A stretch of DNA of 64,000 nt from Phenylobacterium montanum (GCF_018135625.1 NZ_CP073078.1:2140501-2204500), one strand, 5' to 3'; counted from the first letter of the stretch, positions 8,786 through 17,253 are shown. A program made the numbers and translations. The notes: a model not told the origin generated them from the sequence alone.

Positions 8786-9703
8786 ATGGGCGTTCTGGCA
8801 GGCAAGGTGGTGCTGGTCACCGGCGGCGGCAACGGCATCGGGCGCGACTGCGCCCTGATCGCCGCTTGCGAGGGGGCCAAGGTGGTGGTCAACGACCTGG
8901 GCGGCGGGCTTCACGGCGGCGACGAGTGCTCGACCGGGCCGGCCGAGACCGTGGCCCAGGAGATACGCGCGGCCGGCGGCGAGGCGGTCTCCAACTCGGA
9001 GAGCGTCACCTCACTCGCGGCGGCGCAGGGGATGGTGCGCCAAGCGATCGACACCTTCGGCGGGCTGCACGCTGTGATCAATCCGGCCGGCATCCTGCGC
9101 GACCACATGTTCCACAAGATGGACCCGGCCGACTGGGACGCGGTGATCGACGTCCACCTGCGCGGCTCGTTCAACGTCTGCCGGGCGGCGATCGAACATT
9201 TCCGCGAGCAGCACGACGGGAGTTTCGTGCTGTTCACTTCGACATCGGGCCTGATCGGCAATGTCGGCCAGACCAACTACGCCGCCGCCAAGCTGGGGAT
9301 CATGGGCCTGTCGCGGGTGCTGGCCATGGAGGGAGCCTCGCGCAACGTGCGCTCCAACATCATCGCGCCGGTGGCCTGGACGCGGATGACCCAGTCGGTG
9401 CCGATCAAGGACGAGGCCCAGGCTGAGCGACGCAAGCGCATGGCCGAGACCGTCCGCCCCGATCAGCCGGCCAAGCTGGCGGTGGCCCTGTGCGCCGAGG
9501 CGGCGCGGGGCGTCAGCGGTCAGATCTTCGGCGCCCGCGGCGACGATGTGCTGCTCTACAGCCAGCCCCGCCCGATCGCGACCCTGCACAAGGACGAGGG
9601 CTGGACGCCGGCGAGCCTCCTGGCCGAGGCCTTCCCGCAGATGAGCGAGCAGTTCTATCCGCTGTCCCAGCCCTGGGCGGCCGCGCCAGCGAAGAAGGGC
9701 TGA
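8786..9703 (+). CDS. SDR oxidoreductase, hydroxyacyl-CoA dehydrogenase-like
   Basis: A 305-aa SDR starting at the ATG 8786, with GGGAG about 7 bases upstream. It has a glycine motif VTGGGNGIGRDCA, an acidic NDLGG turn that favours NAD, the catalytic STSG and YAAAK motifs, and a long C-terminal tail. The NDLGG turn and the loop GGLHGGDECSTGPAETVAQEIRAAGG are typical of (3R)-hydroxyacyl-CoA dehydrogenases related to the multifunctional beta-oxidation protein. It is divergent from the neighbouring SDR. A beta-oxidation or steroid side-chain role is inferred from family resemblance only. Confidence 0.82.
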   Translation: MGVLAGKVVLVTGGGNGIGRDCALIAACEGAKVVVNDLGGGLHGGDECSTGPAETVAQEIRAAGGEAVSNSESVTSLAAAQGMVRQAIDTFGGLHAVINPAGILRDHMFHKMDPADWDAVIDVHLRGSFNVCRAAIEHFREQHDGSFVLFTSTSGLIGNVGQTNYAAAKLGIMGLSRVLAMEGASRNVRSNIIAPVAWTRMTQSVPIKDEAQAERRKRMAETVRPDQPAKLAVALCAEAARGVSGQIFGARGDDVLLYSQPRPIATLHKDEGWTPASLLAEAFPQMSEQFYPLSQPWAAAPAKKG

Positions 9704-9808
9704 CCCGCAGCCCCATCGCCAGGCGGCATTTCCCGCCTTGAGGGAAGGCGGGCGCCGGTCCAGAGTGCGGCCGTTCCGAAAATCCGGTTGTCCGCCTGGG
9801 GGTCGTCG

Positions 9809-11605
9809 ATGGTGGGGTCTGGGGCGCTTTCGATCTACCTGATCAAGCCGACGCGCTATGACGACGACGGTTATCCGGTGCAGTGGTGGCGCTCGATCAT
9901 CCCGGCCAACTCCCTGGCCTGCGTGACGGCCCTGACGCAGGACAGCCTGGACCGCGGCGTGCTGGGCGATACGCCCGCCCGCCTGATCGTCATCGACGAG
10001 ATCAACACCATCGTCCGCCCGGACCGTATCGTGCGCGAAATCCGTGAGAGCGGCGGCAAGGCGGTGGTGTTCCTGGTCGGCGTCCAGACCAACCAGTTCC
10101 CCCGCGCGGTCGACATCGCCAGGCCGTTGCGGGCGGCGGGGGTCCCAGTGTGCATCGGCGGCTTCCACGTCTCGGGTTGCCTTTCCATGCTGGACGAGAT
10201 GCCGGTCGAACTGAAGGAGGCGCAGAGCCTCGGGATCAGCTTCTTCGCCGGCGAGGCGGAAGAAGGCCGGCTGGACGAGGTGCTGCTGGACGCGAAGGCA
10301 GGCGCGCTGAAGGCGGTCTACAATCATTTGAAATCGACGCCGAATTTGGCCGGCGCGCCGACGCCCTATCTGGCGCCCGAGATCGTGGCCAAGACCATGA
10401 GCAACTGCGCCAGCTTCGACCTCGGCCGCGGCTGCCCGTTCGAATGCAGCTTCTGCACCATCATCAACGTCCAGGGCCGCAAGAGCCGCTTCCGCACCGT
10501 GGAGGACCTGGAGCGGATCATCCGCGACAACGCCCGCCATGGCATCCGCCGCTACTTCGTCACCGACGACAACTTCGCCCGCAACAAGAACTGGAAGCCG
10601 TTCCTGGAGACCCTGGCGCGGATGCGGCGCGAGGAAGGGGTCGACATCCGCCTGATCATGCAGGTCGACACCCTGGCCCACCACACCCCGGGCTTCATCG
10701 ACGCCTGTGTGGCCGCCGGCCTGGACCAGCTGTTCGTCGGCCTCGAGAACATCAATTCCGACAACCTGCAGGCGGTGAAGAAGCGGCAGAACAGGGTCGA
10801 GGAATATCGCGAGATGTTCCTGGCCTGGAAGCAGCACTCCCTCGTCATCATCTGCGGCTACATCATCGGCTTCCCGCACGACACCAAGGCCTCGATCCTG
10901 CACGACATCGAGATCCTGAAGCGCGAACTGCCGATCGACATCCTCTATCTGAACTACCTGACGCCCCTGCCGGGCAGCGAGGATCATCGGCGGATGGTCG
11001 ACGCCGGGACCTGGATGGACGGCGACATGAACAAGTACGACCTGAACCACCGGGTCGCCCACCACCCCGTCATGAGCGACGAGGATTGGGAGAGCGCCTA
11101 TCGCGAGGCCCACGCCAGCTTCTATTCCTTCGACCACATGCGCACGGTCATACGGCGCATGGCCGCGCTGGGCTCGAACATGAAGCTGATCACCTGCGGC
11201 CTGCTCACCGCCTATCGCGAGATCGTGCGGCTGGAGGGCGTGGCCAAGCTGGAGGGCGGCCTGGTCCGCATCAAGGACCGCCGCCAGCGCCGTCCCGGGC
11301 GGCCGATCGAAAGCCCGCTGGTCTTCTACCCCAAATACCTGGCCCATCTGGCCAGCACCGGGATCAGCGCCTACGCGACCTGGTTCCGACTGAAGCGGTT
11401 CATGCGCAAGACCGTCAAGGACCCAGCCCGGTTCGCCTATGTCGACGCCGCCATCGCTCCGGTAGGTCAGGAAACCCAGCCCCTACACCTGCTGGACGAG
11501 ACCCGCGGCGCCGACTTCGTGGCCGCGCGCCAGGCGCGCACGGCGATGGTCACCGAGTTGATGATCAAACACAGGAAGCCGGCGGCGCCGGCGGGCGTCG
11601 CCTGA
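9809..11605 (+). CDS. Cobalamin-binding radical SAM protein
   Basis: A 598-aa protein from the ATG at 9809; GGGGG seven bases upstream supports this over the TTG at 9788. The N-terminal third resembles a B12-binding Rossmann domain (VIDEINTIVRPDRIVREIRESGGKAVVFLVGVQTNQFPRAVDIA ... GVPVCIGGFHVSG). The radical SAM cluster motif is C209-x3-C213-x2-C216 (RGCPFECSFC), followed by a TIM-barrel core (FVTDDNFARNKNW, MQVDTL, VGLENIN). A long C-terminal region follows. It stands alone between an SDR and a convergent gene, with no obvious biosynthetic partner, so the reaction (methylation or other radical chemistry) cannot be assigned. Confidence 0.83.
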   Translation: MVGSGALSIYLIKPTRYDDDGYPVQWWRSIIPANSLACVTALTQDSLDRGVLGDTPARLIVIDEINTIVRPDRIVREIRESGGKAVVFLVGVQTNQFPRAVDIARPLRAAGVPVCIGGFHVSGCLSMLDEMPVELKEAQSLGISFFAGEAEEGRLDEVLLDAKAGALKAVYNHLKSTPNLAGAPTPYLAPEIVAKTMSNCASFDLGRGCPFECSFCTIINVQGRKSRFRTVEDLERIIRDNARHGIRRYFVTDDNFARNKNWKPFLETLARMRREEGVDIRLIMQVDTLAHHTPGFIDACVAAGLDQLFVGLENINSDNLQAVKKRQNRVEEYREMFLAWKQHSLVIICGYIIGFPHDTKASILHDIEILKRELPIDILYLNYLTPLPGSEDHRRMVDAGTWMDGDMNKYDLNHRVAHHPVMSDEDWESAYREAHASFYSFDHMRTVIRRMAALGSNMKLITCGLLTAYREIVRLEGVAKLEGGLVRIKDRRQRRPGRPIESPLVFYPKYLAHLASTGISAYATWFRLKRFMRKTVKDPARFAYVDAAIAPVGQETQPLHLLDETRGADFVAARQARTAMVTELMIKHRKPAAPAGVA

Positions 11606-11606
11606 A

Positions 11607-12425
11607 TTAGGGCCGATAGGTCCTGGCCGCGCCCCGCGGCGCCAAAAGGTCGGTCCAGCGCCAGTCGCTGTCGCCCACGGCCAGCCGCACCGGTCCGCCT
11701 GCCTCGTTCACCGAGAACAACACCAGCCCGTGCATCTGCCTTGAGCGGCAGGATTCGGGCGCATAGGCGATCTCCCAGATCAGGGCCTGGCGCACGGCTG
11801 TCAGGCCCTGGCCTGTGTCGCCGGGCATCCATTTCCACTCGCCGTTCCAGACCATGATCGACTTGCCGGTCAGGCTGGAGACCGCGGTGCGCACCAGGTG
11901 GTCGTGGCGCAACACCTCCTGCAGCCGGCCGGCCATGTCGCAGGTCCCCCCGCCCAGTTCCCCGGAATCGGCGCTGGCTGCGCCGGCCAATTGGGCGGCG
12001 CTGAGGGTCGGCACGGAGGTGGCGACCGGCGCGTCCTCGGCGGCGATGCGCGCGGCCCGGGCGGCGGCAGGGTCCTCGGCCCGGGCGACGGTGACGTGGC
12101 GGGTCAGGGGCTTGACCGGTTCGGGACGATGGCTCGCCTTGACCGGCTTGGGCTTGGCCCGCTCATGGGTCGGCTGAGGCGCTTTGGCCGGCTCGGGCGC
12201 GGGGATCGGCGCCGGCGCCAGAGCCCGGCCGTCGATCAGGGCTACGGTAAGGGGCGTCGGTTCGGGCGTCTGAGGCGGCATGCGCGGCGCGATCATCAGC
12301 GCCATCAGCACCACAACGTGCCCTACTAGGCTGAACACGACGCCCACGGCGCGCCTGTGGCCGGCCGAGCGCCGACGTGGCGTCGAGCCCTCCCGATCCC
12401 ATGGCGCCTGGTCCTGTCGGTGCAT
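11607..12425 (-). CDS. Membrane-anchored proline-rich protein, TonB-like layout
   Basis: A 272-aa protein of unknown function. A basic cytoplasmic start (PRRRSAGHRR) is followed by one membrane helix (AVGVVFSLVGHVVVLMALMIA), then a long Pro/Lys/Ala-rich stretch (APIPAPEPAKAPQPTHERAKPKPVKASHRPEPVK) and a C-terminal globular region with two Cys (GGGTCDMAGRLQ and YAPESCRSR). The layout resembles TonB or TolA energy transducers, but the C-terminus lacks the recognisable TonB fold signature (no YP-x-A-x-x-x-G box). The ATG at 12425 is preferred to the TTG just upstream of it. It converges on the radical SAM gene with one base between the stops. Confidence 0.6.
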   Translation of the reverse strand: MHRQDQAPWDREGSTPRRRSAGHRRAVGVVFSLVGHVVVLMALMIAPRMPPQTPEPTPLTVALIDGRALAPAPIPAPEPAKAPQPTHERAKPKPVKASHRPEPVKPLTRHVTVARAEDPAAARAARIAAEDAPVATSVPTLSAAQLAGAASADSGELGGGTCDMAGRLQEVLRHDHLVRTAVSSLTGKSIMVWNGEWKWMPGDTGQGLTAVRQALIWEIAYAPESCRSRQMHGLVLFSVNEAGGPVRLAVGDSDWRWTDLLAPRGAARTYRP

Positions 12426-12887
12426 CAAGTTCCAACCCGGATATCGACCCTGGAATCGCCACTCTCAGCACGTAACCGCGTCTGAAGAATGGCGATGATT
12501 CCATGCCAATATAGCTTCATGACTAGCAGCTTTCGCCCGTGTCATGATGACCCGGGACAGTTAACAGCGTCTGTAGTGCAAAGGTTGCATCGAACTTGGC
12601 GAATTTTGCGGCGGGCAGGCGACGCTGCCCAAGCAAGACCGAAAGAGCGGTGGCGCTCTCATCGAAACATCTGCGTCAAAGCTCGATTCATCTCGCCGCG
12701 CGAACCAGCTCAGCGCTTTCGCCAGGGAAAAGGCCCGGCTGGCGGGTGGGGGATGGGCCAGCCGGGCCAGTCACGCAAAGGCGGCGGGTCGGGGAATGGT
12801 CGTCACCGCCACTTGTCGGTACGCATGAGCCGGGTGACCGGATCATCCGCCTTTGAAAAAAACCCAGCGGCGGGCTAGCACCGCGGC
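12426..12887. other. 462-base intergenic region without a convincing gene
   Basis: Open frames here have no family character and no good ribosome binding site. The region must hold the divergent promoters for the proline-rich gene (left) and ybaK (right). It also contains a strong 12-bp hairpin at 12732-12768, described separately, and a short palindrome GTCATGATGAC near 12541-12551. Nothing else is recognised. Confidence 0.5.
12732..12768. repeat. Strong GC-rich hairpin
   Basis: GGCCCGGCTGGC and GCCAGCCGGGCC are perfect 12-base complements around a 13-base G-rich loop. There is no U-tract after it, so it is not a standard intrinsic terminator on either strand. It lies about 120 bases upstream of ybaK. 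It may be a small RNA stem, a 5' leader structure or a repeat remnant. Confidence 0.5.
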
Positions 12888-13361
12888 ATGTCCAAGAGCA
12901 CGCCTGCGACCCTGGCCCTGACCCGCGCGGGGCTCACCTTCACCCTGCACGCCTATGACTACGACCCGTCCGCCGAGCGTATCGGCCTGCAGGCTGCCGA
13001 GGCCCTGGGCGAGCCGCCCTCGCGGGTGCTCAAGACCCTGATGACCAGGGTCGATGGCCGGCCGGTCTGCGTGGTGCTGGCCTCGGACCGCGAAGTGGCG
13101 ATGAAGAAGCTGGCCGCGGCGGCAGGGGGCAAGAGCGCCGAAATGATGGCCCCGGCGGAGGCCGAGCGCATGACCGGCTATCGCATCGGCGGGGTCAGCC
13201 CGTTCGGCCAGAAGCGCAAGGTCCCGACCGTGCTGGACCGGGCGGCGCTGGAACACGCGCAAGTCTACGTTAACGGCGGCCAGAGGGGACTGCAGGCGAG
13301 ATTGGATCCGGCGCAGATGCGCGATGCGCTCGAGGCGATCGTGGCCGAGATCTCGGCCTGA
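12888..13361 (+). CDS. ybaK: Cys-tRNA(Pro)/Cys-tRNA(Cys) deacylase, YbaK type
   Basis: A 157-aa YbaK/EbsC-family editing protein that hydrolyses cysteine wrongly attached to tRNA-Pro. Family signatures are the TPATLALTRAGLTFTLHAYDYDP start, LGEPPSRVLKTLM, the substrate-site lysine region in ASDREVAMKKLAAAAGGKSAEMM, the GYRIGGVSPFGQKRKVPTVLD loop and VNGGQRGLQARLDP near the end. It is a full-length single-domain protein. It has its own gene between the 462-base gap and a small exported protein, and no operon is evident. Confidence 0.92.
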   Translation: MSKSTPATLALTRAGLTFTLHAYDYDPSAERIGLQAAEALGEPPSRVLKTLMTRVDGRPVCVVLASDREVAMKKLAAAAGGKSAEMMAPAEAERMTGYRIGGVSPFGQKRKVPTVLDRAALEHAQVYVNGGQRGLQARLDPAQMRDALEAIVAEISA

Positions 13362-13493
13362 TGGATCGCCGCGGCGACCAACTGGGCGATCATCGGGCGC
13401 CGACCCTCGGGCGTTTCGGCAGAGGCGCTATTGCGCTTCTGTTCAGGCTTGTTAATCAATCGAGCGTCCCCACAGCATGGCGCACCTCGACCG

Positions 13494-14033
13494 ATGAAGC
13501 CTACGCTGCCGACCGGCCTGATCCGCCATTGTCTCCCGCTTTTCAGCCTGATGGGCCTCCTGGCTCTGGCGGACTGCGCGCCTCCGCCTTCCGGCCCGCC
13601 GACCCCAGCCCAGACCCAGGCCTTCGTCAGCCAGGCCGACACCGCGATCCGGGCCATGCAGGCCTGCGACAAGGCGGCGGACCGCGCCCTCGCGGCCAGC
13701 GGCGCGATCAGCTACGACGGATCGCTGAACGCCGAGAGCGAGTGCTACAAGACCGCCAACACCCTGGTGAACTTCCGTTTCGGCCAGGAGGTCGGTCAGC
13801 AATTCCAGAAGCCCCTGGACGCCGCCGTGGCTGACTGCTGGTCCGCCTACGACGCCAAGACCCACGGGCTGGAGAAGCTGGCCATGACGGCCAACGCCAC
13901 CACCGCGCCCAACGCCGGGCCGGCGCCCGACTTCGGCGCGATCAATGGCAAGGCGCGGGCCTGCCTGGCCGGCCTGCAGCAGAGGGCCAACAGCCTCGGC
14001 TTCAAGGCCACCCTCGACGATCAGGGCGATTGA
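13494..14033 (+). CDS. Exported lipoprotein-like protein of unknown function
   Basis: A 179-aa protein from the ATG at 13494. The start MKPTLPTGLIRHCLPLFSLMGLLALADC looks like a signal peptide ending in a Cys. The residue before the Cys is Asp rather than the usual Gly, Ala or Ser, so lipidation is uncertain and signal peptidase I cleavage is possible. The mature part is Ala-rich with four more Cys (MQACDKA, SECYKTAN, VADCWSAY, ARACLAG) and likely helical. I do not recognise a family. It is followed convergently by a P-loop kinase-like gene after 10 bases. Confidence 0.6.
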   Translation: MKPTLPTGLIRHCLPLFSLMGLLALADCAPPPSGPPTPAQTQAFVSQADTAIRAMQACDKAADRALAASGAISYDGSLNAESECYKTANTLVNFRFGQEVGQQFQKPLDAAVADCWSAYDAKTHGLEKLAMTANATTAPNAGPAPDFGAINGKARACLAGLQQRANSLGFKATLDDQGD

Positions 14034-14043
14034 CCGGAGCGCC

Positions 14044-14586
14044 CTATTCCAGGCGAAACCGGCCGGCCTCCAGGCCCTGACGGACTAGGGCCGCCGTTGC
14101 CTCCGGCGTCAGCCCGTCGGTCGACACCGCATGCTTCTCGAACTCGCCCAGATCGGCGAACTGATCCCACAGGCCGGCGATGGCCGCGGCGTCGATATTG
14201 TCGGCCCCGTCCCGCGCCATCACCCGGGCCAGGGCCTCTTCGCGTCCGGTGCGCAGCACGACATAGTGAAAAGCGACCCCCTCCGCCGCCCGTGCGCGGA
14301 ACGGGGCCAGGAACCAGGGGCCGAGTATGCCGTCGAAGATCACCTCGTAGCCGCCGCGGGCATAGGTGAAGCTCGCGGCGGCCAGGGCCTCGATCACGGT
14401 GGCGTTCTGCGCATGGGCCTCGGTCAGCCACGGGGCCAGCCGCCCCTTGCGCAGGTAGTCGTAGAAGTCGTCGGAATGCAGGTGCGCCGACCGCTCGCCC
14501 GGCGAATTGTCAGCCAGCAGCCGCGCCGCCGTGCTCTTGCCCGAGCCGGGCGAGCCGGTGACGGCGATGACGCGGCCGGGGACTAT
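14044..14586 (-). CDS. P-loop ATP-binding kinase-like protein with unclear start
   Basis: The frame encodes GRVIAVTGSPGSGKSTAARLLAD, a Walker A motif at its very beginning, then HLHSDDFYDYLRKGRLAPWLTEAHAQNATVIEALAAAS, GGYEVIFDGILGPWFL and HYVVLRTGREEALARVMARD, the pattern of small AAA-type nucleotide or sugar kinases. No ATG, GTG or TTG lies in frame between the preceding DUF3126 codons and the Walker A. The only nearby candidate is ATA at 14584-14586, overlapping the stop of the DUF3126 gene, which would give 180 aa. A non-standard ATA start with translational coupling, or a sequence error, is possible. An ATG or GTG start further in would delete the P-loop. Confidence 0.65.
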   Translation of the reverse strand: MVPGRVIAVTGSPGSGKSTAARLLADNSPGERSAHLHSDDFYDYLRKGRLAPWLTEAHAQNATVIEALAAASFTYARGGYEVIFDGILGPWFLAPFRARAAEGVAFHYVVLRTGREEALARVMARDGADNIDAAAIAGLWDQFADLGEFEKHAVSTDGLTPEATAALVRQGLEAGRFRLE

Positions 14587-14789
14587 TCCAGGTCTTCCGC
14601 CAGGATGGCCATTTCGAACAGGAACGAGCCCGGTTCGTCCTCGTCCTCGTAGATCACGCCGATGAACTCGCCCTTCAGCTCGACCTCGGCCGAGTCTTTC
14701 TGCTTGGGACGGGCTTTGACGGCCACGTGCGGGTTGCCGAACGTGCGCTTCAGATGCGCTTCGACGCGCTTCAGGTCGTTGTCGTTCAC
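14583..14789 (-). CDS. DUF3126 family small protein
   Basis: A 68-aa protein (MNDNDLKRVEAHLKRTFGNPHVAVKARPKQKDSAEVELKGEFIGVIYEDEDEPG...) that matches the conserved alphaproteobacterial DUF3126 family in length and in the EFIGVIYEDEDEGE-like acidic loop. Function is unknown. It lies upstream of a P-loop kinase-like frame that overlaps its stop, and downstream of the cysE 3' side with about 90 bases between. In related genomes this family often sits near cysE (from memory), and the order is kept here. Confidence 0.85.
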   Translation of the reverse strand: MNDNDLKRVEAHLKRTFGNPHVAVKARPKQKDSAEVELKGEFIGVIYEDEDEPGSFLFEMAILAEDLE

Positions 14790-14880
14790 GGCGGCTCCTG
14801 CCCGGCGAAGTTAGAGTCGCGCGAACCTAGACGCCTAGACGCTAGGCGCAAGCCCTATCGACGCGCCGGCTGTGGGCCGT

Positions 14881-15714
14881 TCAGATCGAATAGTCGAAGA
14901 TCTCGTCGGCCAGGGTGTGGTCCATGGTCCGGGCCGGCGCTTCGCAGGTCGGGCAGTTGGTCAGCCGCGCCGGCACCCCAGCGGCGGTGCAGCCCGACGG
15001 CACCGGCTTCAGCACCACCGAGCCCGAGGCGATCTTGGCGTAGTCGCCGATCTGGATGTTGCCCAGCACCTTGGCCCCGGCGCCCAGGAGCACGCCCTTG
15101 CCGATCTTGGGATGGCGGTCGCCACGCTCGGCGCCCGTGCCGCCCAGGGTCACCCCGTGCAGCATGGAGACGTCGTCACCCACCACCGCGGTCTCGCCGA
15201 TGACGATGCCGGTGCCGTGGTCGATGAACACGCCCGAGCCGATCCGGGCGGCCGGATGGATGTCGACCTGGAAAATCTCGGAGATGCGGCTCTGCAGGTA
15301 GAAGGCCATGGTGTCGCGGCCCTCGCTCCACAGCCAGTGGGCGATGCGGTGGGTCTGCAGGGCCAGGAAACCCTTGAAGAACAGGAATGGCTGCACATAG
15401 CCCTTGCAGGCTGGGTCGCGCTCGAACACGGCTTTGAGGTCCGCCTCGGCCTTGTCGACGATGGTCGGATCGGCGGCATAGGCCTCTTCGGCGATCTCGC
15501 GGGCGCTCATGGCCCGCAGCTCCTGGTCCGACAGCTTGCGCGCCAGCTGGTAGGACAGGGCCGCCGACAGCCGGTCGTGCTTCAGGACCACCGCATTGAT
15601 TAGCGAGGCCAGGTTGGGTTCGGTCTGGGCCGCATGGGCCGCCTCGTTGCGCAGCGCGGCCCACACCGGGGGCGGCGATTGCGGGGTGACGACCTCGAGC
15701 CGTGACTGCGACAT
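14881..15714 (-). CDS. cysE: Serine O-acetyltransferase
   Basis: A 277-aa enzyme that acetylates L-serine with acetyl-CoA, the committed step of cysteine synthesis. The N-terminal helical domain (VWAALRNEAAHAAQTEPNLASLINAVVLKHDRL) is followed by the left-handed beta-helix with hexapeptide repeats (VDIHPAARIGSGVFIDHGTGIVIGETAVVGDDVSMLHGVTLGGTG). The catalytic histidines are in DIHPA and IDHGTG. The C-terminal tail is longer than in E. coli and carries CPTCEAP, two Cys that might respond to cysteine or metal. It is encoded on the same strand as DUF3126 downstream. Regulation is probably by cysteine feedback on the enzyme; no riboswitch was seen. Confidence 0.94.
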   Translation of the reverse strand: MSQSRLEVVTPQSPPPVWAALRNEAAHAAQTEPNLASLINAVVLKHDRLSAALSYQLARKLSDQELRAMSAREIAEEAYAADPTIVDKAEADLKAVFERDPACKGYVQPFLFFKGFLALQTHRIAHWLWSEGRDTMAFYLQSRISEIFQVDIHPAARIGSGVFIDHGTGIVIGETAVVGDDVSMLHGVTLGGTGAERGDRHPKIGKGVLLGAGAKVLGNIQIGDYAKIASGSVVLKPVPSGCTAAGVPARLTNCPTCEAPARTMDHTLADEIFDYSI

Positions 15715-15760
15715 GCGTTTCGCCCCTAATTCCTTTGGTCTAAAAAAGACCTGTCTGTCC

Positions 15761-16384
15761 CTAAGGATGGCCTGCGGGCCTTAACATAGCATTCGAAAGG
15801 GCCGCCGACAGCTCGCCCTCCTGCGCCATATGGTAAGCCCTCAGCAGCATCGCCACTGTCAGGGCGTCGGTGATCTCGCCGCGCACCGCGAGGCCCAGCG
15901 CCTCGCGGAACGGAACCCGGGCGACCTGCAGGACCTCGGTCTCGTCCGGCGCGGCCTCGCCCTCGGTCAGGCCGGTGGCGACAAAGCCAAGGCCCCGCTC
16001 GTCGGTGATCGAGTTGGAGAGCTGGAAGCGCAGCACCTGGCGCCACTCGGCGGCCACCAGGCCGGTCTCCTCCCTCAGCTCCCGCTGCGCCCCGGCCAGC
16101 GGGTCCTCGCCCATCGGCCCGCCGCCCTCGGGGATCTCCCAGACATAGTCGCGCAACGGAAAGCGATGCTGGCCGACCAGAGTCACGGTCCCGTCCTCGT
16201 GCAGCGGCAGGACCGCCAGGGCCAGGTTCTTGAAGCTGACTACGCCATAGAGCGCCGGCCGCCCGGTCGGCGCGGTCGCCTGGTGCTCGCGCACCGTGAT
16301 CCAGGGGTTCTCATAGACCACCTGCTCGCTGCGGCTGACCCAGGGCTCGCCCGCAGGCGCCGTCCAGTCGGGTTTTTGCGTCAT
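15761..16384 (-). CDS. NUDIX hydrolase, ADP-ribose pyrophosphatase-like
   Basis: A 207-aa protein from the ATG at 16384. The NUDIX box reads GGGPMGEDPLAGAQRELREE followed by TGLV, which fits G-x5-E-x7-RE-x2-EE-x-G at about residues 90-112. The upstream strand region PWITVREHQATAPTGRPALYGVVSFKNLALAVLPL and downstream FQLSNSITDERGLGFVATGL are typical of ADP-ribose or ADP-sugar pyrophosphatases. It would hydrolyse a nucleoside diphosphate linked to X in the cytosol. It is divergent from a nitroreductase-like gene. Confidence 0.85.
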   Translation of the reverse strand: MTQKPDWTAPAGEPWVSRSEQVVYENPWITVREHQATAPTGRPALYGVVSFKNLALAVLPLHEDGTVTLVGQHRFPLRDYVWEIPEGGGPMGEDPLAGAQRELREETGLVAAEWRQVLRFQLSNSITDERGLGFVATGLTEGEAAPDETEVLQVARVPFREALGLAVRGEITDALTVAMLLRAYHMAQEGELSAALSNAMLRPAGHP

Positions 16385-16457
16385 GCCGGACCCTGCCCTC
16401 CTTGCCGTGGCGACGGGCGGCTTATACCTGAAGCCCGCCCTGTCAGAAGAGATCGCC

Positions 16458-17075
16458 TTGCCCTCCTCCCTGCCGCCCGAACCCGAATTTGGCGCCGCCC
16501 TGCCCGCGCCGGCCCGCAATCAGCCGGTGCTCGACTTCCTGGCCCTGCGCCGCTCGGCCTCGGCGGCGACCCTGACCGCGCCGGGCCCCAGCCGCGACCA
16601 GCTGGACGACCTTCTGCGCCTGGCCGTGCGCGTGCCCGACCACGGGAAGCTCTCGCCCTGGCGCTTCGTGGTGCTGGAAGGCGAGGCCAAGGCCGCCTTC
16701 GAGGCCGAGCTCGACCGCCTGGCCGAGACCCACCCGGATGCGGAAAAGGCCAAGGGGGCGATGTTCAAGTTCCGCGCGCCGCCCGTGGCGGTGGTGGTGA
16801 TCTCGCGCCACATCCCCGGCAAGATCCCCGAATGGGAGCAGCGCCTGTCGGCCGGCGCGGTCTGCATCAGCCTGGTCAACGCCGCCCAGGCCGCCGGCTT
16901 CGGCGCCAACTGGATCACCGACTGGTATTCGTTCGATCCCCGTGTCGGGACGCTGCTGGGCCTGGAGCCCGAGGAGCAGGTCGCCGGCTTCGTCTATTTG
17001 GGCGCCGTCGGCGAGCCGCCGCTGGAGCGCGTGCGGCCGGACGTGGCGGGGTTGACGCGGTGGTGGTCGCCATAA
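16458..17075 (+). CDS. Nitroreductase family flavoprotein
   Basis: A 205-aa FMN-dependent oxidoreductase. Family features are VLDFLALRRSASAATLTAPGPSRDQLDDLLRLAVRVPDHGKLSPWRFVVLEG (RRS phosphate binding and a PDHGKLSPWRF loop as in YdjA-like proteins) and the glycine-rich NAAQAAGFGANWITDW segment. An ATG exists at 16383 but would overlap the divergent NUDIX start; the TTG at 16458 is proposed because AGAAGAGA lies just upstream and the family sequence starts soon after. The substrate is unknown (quinones, nitroaromatics or other). A palindromic repeat element follows immediately after its stop. Confidence 0.82.
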   Translation: MPSSLPPEPEFGAALPAPARNQPVLDFLALRRSASAATLTAPGPSRDQLDDLLRLAVRVPDHGKLSPWRFVVLEGEAKAAFEAELDRLAETHPDAEKAKGAMFKFRAPPVAVVVISRHIPGKIPEWEQRLSAGAVCISLVNAAQAAGFGANWITDWYSFDPRVGTLLGLEPEEQVAGFVYLGAVGEPPLERVRPDVAGLTRWWSP

Positions 17076-17076
17076 A

Positions 17077-17253
17077 CCCTTCTCACCCTTGTGGGAGAAG
17101 GAGGGGCCTGCGGCGAAGGCGTGGGAGGATGAGGGGACGCGCGCGAAAAGCGCGCAACTAAGACTTCTTAGCCAATCCAGCCGCCCGCGCGACCCCTCAT
17201 CCTCCCACCCGCAATGCGGGCGGGCCCCTCCTTCCCCCACAAGGGGGGAAGGG
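17077..17253. repeat. Long palindromic intergenic element, copy 1
   Basis: A 177-base mosaic in the gap between the nitroreductase and P450 genes. Its core arms GTGGGAGGATGAGGGG (17121-17136) and CCCCTCATCCTCCCAC (17193-17208) are perfect complements; pairing continues to 23 bp with one mismatch. Flanking blocks form smaller hairpins (TTCTC...GAGAA, CCCCC ACAAGG GGGG). A second copy with the same arms and flanks but a different middle lies at 24955-25137, so this is a dispersed element rather than a unique structure. It could act as a transcription terminator or mRNA stabiliser. Confidence 0.8.

Noticed and set aside
9011-11347. A 778-codon open frame on the minus strand opposite the radical SAM gene
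   Set aside because: High-GC shadow: composition is Arg/Gly/Asp/Ala-rich without domains, while the plus-strand frame has a clear radical SAM motif. The same applies to long antisense frames at 1702-3399, 31750-33648 and 54149-56605.
16383-16457. ATG at 16383 as the nitroreductase start
   Set aside because: It would overlap the start codon of the divergent NUDIX gene and leave no promoter; the added residues lack family character.
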